Assembly (NCBI GenBank): GCA_012515635.1
Contig: JAAYXZ010000008.1
Span: forward strand, 1 to 10,154
Direction: 5' to 3'
Source: Elusimicrobiota bacterium
GTDB taxonomy: Bacteria > Ratteibacteria > UBA8468 > B48-G9 > JAFGKM01
DNA: 10,154 nt
The position numbers were made by a program, and so were the translations under genes. Positions 6,655 through 10,154 of the stretch are shown one piece after another (positions within the stretch are counted from its first letter, which is position 1; each line of letters opens with the position of its first letter). Under the pieces are notes generated by a model. That model searched no databases and had not been told where the DNA came from. It was given only the letters and a program-made list of their open reading frames with translations.

Positions 6655-6655
6655 T

Positions 6656-7738
6656 CTATTTTCTGGTATAGAACTTACCAGGGAGTTCTGATATAAGTTC
6701 TTTTGTGATGAGAGACAACAGAACCTGAAAAAGCAATGATTGTTGAATTCCTGTGTCTAATGCGATTTCGTCTATGTTGGTTTGTCTGCCTGAATGTATG
6801 CTGTTTAAAACTGTTTTTTCTGTAGTTGTTAATCCATCGGTATTTGTCTCCTTTTTATCCGCTGGTTTTTTTAGTTCAAGGTTCAATGCATCTATTATGT
6901 CCATAACATTTTCTACAAGCAATGCCCCTTCTTTCAAGAGGCGATTTGTTCCCTTTGATGTAAGGTCTTCGGTTCTGCCCGGAATAGCCAGAACCTCACG
7001 ACCCTGCTCAAGCGCAAAATTTGCTGTTATAAGCGCACCGCTCTTTTGTCCCGCTTCAACTACAAGGGTTCCTCTACATATACCTGAAACAATTCTGTTC
7101 CTTTGAGGGAAATTTGACGGTCTGGGCGTAATATAAGAAGGAAACTCCGTTATTACGGCGCCTGTTTTGGCTATCTCTTCTGAAAGGCGAAGATTTTCTT
7201 TAGGATAGAAATGCCTAAATCCGCATCCTGTTACAGCCAAAGTTTTACCTTTTGTTTTTAATGCCCCTTTGTGAGCCGCTGTATCTATTCCTCTTGCCAA
7301 TCCGCTTACTATGGTAATACCGTAAAGAGAGAGTTCTCCTGCAAGTTTTTCCGCAGTTCTTAAGCCATATACGGAAGGAGTGCGTGTTCCTACAATAGCA
7401 ATACATATGTCTTTTGCTGAAGGCAGTGTTCCTTTTACATATAATAGGAGAGGGGGGCTATGTGTTTCTTTTAAGAGGTGTGGGTAATCGTCATCGGCTA
7501 TGCTTACAAGTGTTATATTGTTTTTCTCGCAAAACCTTAATTCTTCTTTCCACGGCAGTGTTTCCCATCTGACAACATTATTCGCTGTTTTCAAAGGTAT
7601 TCCCATCTCTCTCAATTCTTTTACCGAGAGGTGAGATATGTTTTCAATAGAACCATACGTTTCCGTAAGTTTTTTAGCCCCGACAGACCCTAAACCAGCA
7701 AGAGCTGCGCATAGATAACATTTTTTTGTTTCACTCAT
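6656..7738 (-). CDS. dprA: DNA-processing protein DprA/Smf
   Basis: DprA binds incoming single-stranded DNA during natural transformation and loads RecA; many non-competent bacteria also keep it. At 360 residues it has the full architecture: an N-terminal helical SAM/HhH-like region (about 1-60), the Rossmann-like DprA core with VGTRTPSVYG (116-125), SGLARGIDTAAH (145-156), FPQRNRIVSG (210-219), VVEAGQKSGALITA (226-239) and AIPG (251-254), and a C-terminal winged helix (about 300-360). No clear Shine-Dalgarno sequence precedes ATG 7738; the 19 bp after dgt are AT-rich, so initiation may depend on coupling to dgt. The N-terminus CAALAGLGSVGAKKL matches the family start, and no better start is available. 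No other competence genes occur in the window. Confidence 0.95.
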   Translation of the reverse strand: MSETKKCYLCAALAGLGSVGAKKLTETYGSIENISHLSVKELREMGIPLKTANNVVRWETLPWKEELRFCEKNNITLVSIADDDYPHLLKETHSPPLLLYVKGTLPSAKDICIAIVGTRTPSVYGLRTAEKLAGELSLYGITIVSGLARGIDTAAHKGALKTKGKTLAVTGCGFRHFYPKENLRLSEEIAKTGAVITEFPSYITPRPSNFPQRNRIVSGICRGTLVVEAGQKSGALITANFALEQGREVLAIPGRTEDLTSKGTNRLLKEGALLVENVMDIIDALNLELKKPADKKETNTDGLTTTEKTVLNSIHSGRQTNIDEIALDTGIQQSLLFQVLLSLITKELISELPGKFYTRK

Positions 7739-7757
7739 ATAATATTATTTTTTCTAT

Positions 7758-8912
7758 TCAGACAGGGTTGTGCGGGTCAAAGAGTTTCTTGTGTTCTGAA
7801 AGCGCGAACCTATCAGTCATTCCCGCTATGTAGTCGGCTATGACTATTGCACCCGGTTCTTTTTTAATTCGTTCCTGTATATGCGGGGGTAGTTGCTTTG
7901 GTTCGTTCATATACGCATTAAAAATATCCCGCATTATCATCGCCTCCTTATAAGTCATTCTTATAACCCTGAAGTCAGAATACATTTCATCTTCAAGAAA
8001 TCTGCGTAATTGTTTTAATTTTGTATTCAATTCCTCCGTGTAAGAAAGGATAGGAAGATTTTTCCTGACCTCCTCAACGGTTACAATCCCTGTTCTCTCA
8101 ATATTGATTTTGCTTTTATCAACAAGGTTTGTGACAAGATGGTTTATCAGTCGCCTTATTATAACGGTTTTTTGCATTTCTTCATCTAATGATTCTATAT
8201 ATGAAGAGCGTTCTATCTCTTCCCATATAGGTATGTTTTTTAACTTATCCGCCTCAATTATTCCTGATTTCAATCCGTCATCAAGGTCATGACAGGTGTA
8301 TGCAATCTCATCAGCAAAGTTAACTACCTGCGCTTCAAGAGAGGGGGATGGAAATTTCATAAACTCCTTAAAGTCATCTTCTTCCATCGGAATATCATAA
8401 CTTGTATTATGGCGGATAATGCCCTCTCGCACTTCAAACGAAAGATTTAAGCCCGGAAATTGCGGGTATTTTTTTTCAAGTTTTTCAACAATGCGCAGTC
8501 CTTGTCGGTTGTGTTCAAATCCCTTAAACCCTCTTTGGATTAAAAGTTCATTTAAGACGCTCTCTCCTTTATGCCCGAAAGGGGTGTGTCCGATATCGTG
8601 AGCAAGAGATATTGCCTCCACAAGGTCTTCATTAAGGTGTAGTATTCTTGCGATGGTTCGGGCAATTTGCTGAACCTCTAATGTGTGTGTCAGCCGATTT
8701 CTGTAATAGTCGCCTTCGTGGTAAATGAATACTTGAGTTTTATACTCTAACCGTCGGAATGCGGTGGAATGTATTATTCTGTCCCTGTCTCTCTGAAAAG
8801 GGTTTCTTAGGGGGTGTTCTTCTTCTGCGTATTTCCTTCCCAGCGTCTGGGATGACTTTACTGCATAGGAAGCCAAAAAAGCTTCATTCTCATAATGAGG
8901 TGTATTTTTCAT
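7758..8912 (-). CDS. dgt: Deoxyguanosinetriphosphate triphosphohydrolase-like protein (HD domain)
   Basis: This is a dNTP triphosphohydrolase of the Dgt family, which splits dGTP or other dNTPs to the nucleoside and triphosphate, controlling dNTP pools. At 384 residues it belongs to the shorter Dgt-like type, not the roughly 500-residue E. coli type. Family motifs include RNPFQRDRDRIIHSTAFRRL (36-55), then the HD metal site H76 in RLTHTLEV, H105/D106 in AHDIGHTPFGH and D201 in FADEIAY, plus FEHNRQ (132-137) and a C-terminal IADYIAGMTDRFAL. AAAGGAG lies four bases before ATG 8912. It is 15 bp downstream of the NlpD-like gene and 19 bp upstream of dprA. The exact nucleotide preference cannot be read from sequence. 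Confidence 0.94.
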   Translation of the reverse strand: MKNTPHYENEAFLASYAVKSSQTLGRKYAEEEHPLRNPFQRDRDRIIHSTAFRRLEYKTQVFIYHEGDYYRNRLTHTLEVQQIARTIARILHLNEDLVEAISLAHDIGHTPFGHKGESVLNELLIQRGFKGFEHNRQGLRIVEKLEKKYPQFPGLNLSFEVREGIIRHNTSYDIPMEEDDFKEFMKFPSPSLEAQVVNFADEIAYTCHDLDDGLKSGIIEADKLKNIPIWEEIERSSYIESLDEEMQKTVIIRRLINHLVTNLVDKSKINIERTGIVTVEEVRKNLPILSYTEELNTKLKQLRRFLEDEMYSDFRVIRMTYKEAMIMRDIFNAYMNEPKQLPPHIQERIKKEPGAIVIADYIAGMTDRFALSEHKKLFDPHNPV

Positions 8913-8927
8913 TTTGCTCCTTTGTTG

Positions 8928-9683
8928 TTATGGGAGGTATACCGCCGGATTGACTGCCTGTTCGTTAATCCATATTTCAAAATGTATGTATCTTGTTTTA
9001 TGTGTCCCGCTTTTAATTTTGGCGATAGGAGTTCCTTTTTTCACATAGTCATTTTTCTTGACCAAGATATCAAGGTCATGGGCATAAAGAGTGCAGGTCG
9101 TAGATGAGTGTTCAATAATAATGGCCTCCGGATATTTGGCAGTCTTTCCTGCTATGGCTATTTTGCCATCATCTGCTGCCAATACTTCTGTTCCTGGGTT
9201 TACCTGTATATCTATCCCTTTATTGCCCAGTTCACCGTAATTACATATAATTTTACCGTTAATGGGCCAGATAAAAATTCTATCGGTTAATATAGGACGA
9301 TACTCTGTCGTTCCTGTTTTTCCTGGTGTTAATGCAGCAGAAGTAGGAGAAGATATCGTTGCGGCAGATGGGGGCAATAAGGAGTAGTTGGGTTGTCTCT
9401 TTGCGGCGGATGGTATTGTTAGTCGTTTTCCGGGGAAAATAGAGTCCGTTGTCATATTGTTGGCTTGTTTTATTTTATCAACACCGTTTAATATCTCTTT
9501 TGTGTTTTTTCCTCCGTAGTAATACTCTGCAATTCTGAACAGGTTTTCACCTTGCCTAACATAGTGATAACTGGTTTTCAGCGGTTCCTTAGATTTTTGC
9601 GGGTTTGTATCAATGGTTGCGCTGCATCCGGATATAAGAAGAAATAATAAAATGACATTAATTTTTTTTAAGATATTAGACAT
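8928..9683 (-). CDS. NlpD-like lipoprotein: LysM plus degenerate M23/LytM domain
   Basis: From ATG 9683 this is a 251-residue lipoprotein. The signal peptide runs Lys-Lys, a hydrophobic core, then lipobox LISGC with C20; Ser at +2 suggests outer-membrane sorting. A LysM peptidoglycan-binding domain spans about 39-91, starting YHYVRQGENLFRIAEYYYG. A Pro/Ser/Thr/Ala-rich linker (about 92-130) leads to an M23/LytM domain (about 134-251). Two M23 zinc ligands are altered: HxxxD reads N154-KGI-D158, and the HxH reads Y232-I-H234, while H202 in YAH remains. It is therefore probably not a peptidase but an amidase activator of the NlpD/EnvC kind acting in septal wall splitting. The frame opens seven codons earlier at ATG 9704, but GGAGG six bases before 9683 and the signal peptide favour 9683. 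It overlaps nth by 16 bp. Confidence 0.88.
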   Translation of the reverse strand: MSNILKKINVILLFLLISGCSATIDTNPQKSKEPLKTSYHYVRQGENLFRIAEYYYGGKNTKEILNGVDKIKQANNMTTDSIFPGKRLTIPSAAKRQPNYSLLPPSAATISSPTSAALTPGKTGTTEYRPILTDRIFIWPINGKIICNYGELGNKGIDIQVNPGTEVLAADDGKIAIAGKTAKYPEAIIIEHSSTTCTLYAHDLDILVKKNDYVKKGTPIAKIKSGTHKTRYIHFEIWINEQAVNPAVYLP

Positions 9684-10154
9684 TGCTTGCCTCCGTAAGA
9701 ACATAATGAATATAAAAAACAGATGTCACAGAGAGGTCTTTTCGCCTTGCATACAGCCCGTCCGTGAAGTATCAAACTGAAAGGGAATGAAACCCATTTC
9801 TCATAAGGAACAACTTTCATTAGGTCCTGTTCTATTTTTTCAGGTGTATTGGATTTGCTGATACCTAATCGGCCAGCCAACCGTTTTACATGGGTATCAA
9901 CAACAATTCCCTCTGTTTTGCCGAACCCTTGTGATAAGACAACATTCGCTGTTTTTCTTGCCACTCCGGAAAATTTTATAAGTTCTTCCATTGTATCAGG
10001 GACTTTTCCGTTGTATTGACGGACTATCATCTCTGCAAGTTTTTTAATGTTGTTTGCCTTAGTATTGTAATAGTTTATGCTGTTTATGGCTGTCTTTAAT
10101 TCATCTATATCAGCTTTAGCAAAATCGCAGGGTGTCTTATATTTTTTAAAAAGA
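9668..10154 (-). CDS. nth: Endonuclease III (Nth), 5' end outside the window
   Basis: This is a DNA glycosylase/AP lyase that removes oxidised pyrimidines in base excision repair. About 161 C-terminal codons are visible. The frame continues without a stop from 10030 to the right edge (LFKKYKTPCDFAKADIDELK at the edge), so the Met at 10030 is internal and the true start lies beyond 10154. The helix-hairpin-helix reads FSGVARKTANVVL with the catalytic Lys in RKTA, and the catalytic Asp lies in VDTHVKRL. The C-terminal 4Fe-4S loop is intact as C-x6-C-x2-C-x5-C (CKAKRPLCDICFLYSLC). Its 3' end overlaps the NlpD-like gene by 16 bp. It is the first visible gene of the minus-strand run, whose promoter is therefore probably outside the window. 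Confidence 0.95.
   Translation of the reverse strand, partial: LFKKYKTPCDFAKADIDELKTAINSINYYNTKANNIKKLAEMIVRQYNGKVPDTMEELIKFSGVARKTANVVLSQGFGKTEGIVVDTHVKRLAGRLGISKSNTPEKIEQDLMKVVPYEKWVSFPFSLILHGRAVCKAKRPLCDICFLYSLCSYGGKQCLIS
9690..9694 (-). promoter_or_regulatory. Ribosome-binding site deciding the NlpD-like start
   Basis: The minus strand reads GGAGG six bases before ATG 9683. The alternative ATG at 9704 is preceded by AT-rich sequence without a Shine-Dalgarno match. The site lies within the last codons of nth. Confidence 0.75.

Noticed and set aside
9684..9704. ATG at 9704 as the start of the NlpD-like gene
   Set aside because: No Shine-Dalgarno sequence precedes it, whereas ATG 9683 has GGAGG six bases upstream and yields a compact lipoprotein signal peptide.
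9940..9980. GVARKTA in place of GVGRKTA in the Nth helix-hairpin-helix as a defect
   Set aside because: Ala at this position is, as I recall, common in Nth families, and the catalytic Lys, Asp and iron-sulfur cysteines are all present.
9668..10030. A complete 120-residue nth starting at 10030
   Set aside because: Translation of 10031-10154 in the same frame continues the endonuclease III family sequence without a stop, so the Met at 10030 is internal and the gene is cut by the window edge.

Overview
The window is densely coding, AT-rich bacterial chromosome with no mobile element, RNA gene or CRISPR array that I can support. It looks like an uncultured Gram-negative-type (diderm) bacterium. 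The evidence is a phosphoheptose isomerase for LPS heptose, a lipoprotein with Ser at +2 of the lipobox Cys (outer-membrane type sorting), and an NlpD-like LysM/LytM protein. AmaP, better known from Firmicutes, and a ThiD2-ThiE type fusion, familiar from cyanobacteria and several candidate phyla, make an ordinary proteobacterium unlikely. An Omnitrophota-like or similar candidate-phylum origin is my guess only.

Layout. Positions 1-127 hold a purine-rich tandem repeat (two identical 46-bp copies and a decayed third) that runs off the left edge. Positions 129-2131 on the + strand hold a two-gene unit, tatD then mtaB, joined by an ATGA overlap. From the right edge back to 2140, everything is on the - strand as one head-to-tail run of nine genes. 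In transcription order these are nth (5' end outside the window), an NlpD-like LysM/M23 lipoprotein, dgt, dprA, amaP, gmhA, a ThiD2/degenerate-ThiE fusion, ftsH and folE. Junctions range from a 41-bp overlap to a 52-bp gap, so one transcript with local translational coupling is likely. mtaB and folE converge with only 8 bp between their stop codons. No stretch above 300 bp lacks a gene.

Function. The - strand run mixes DNA maintenance (Nth, Dgt, DprA), envelope biogenesis and quality control (NlpD-like, AmaP, GmhA, FtsH) and cofactor synthesis (thiamin, folate/pterin). It reads as a housekeeping operon, not a specialised system. The + strand pair combines a TatD nuclease with a tRNA A37 methylthiotransferase.

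The items most worth a second look are the ThiE half of the thiamin fusion, which has lost most recognisable catalytic motifs; the LytM domain, which has lost two zinc ligands; and the 46-bp repeat, which seems to merge into the tatD ribosome-binding site. I found no convincing previously undescribed multi-gene system.
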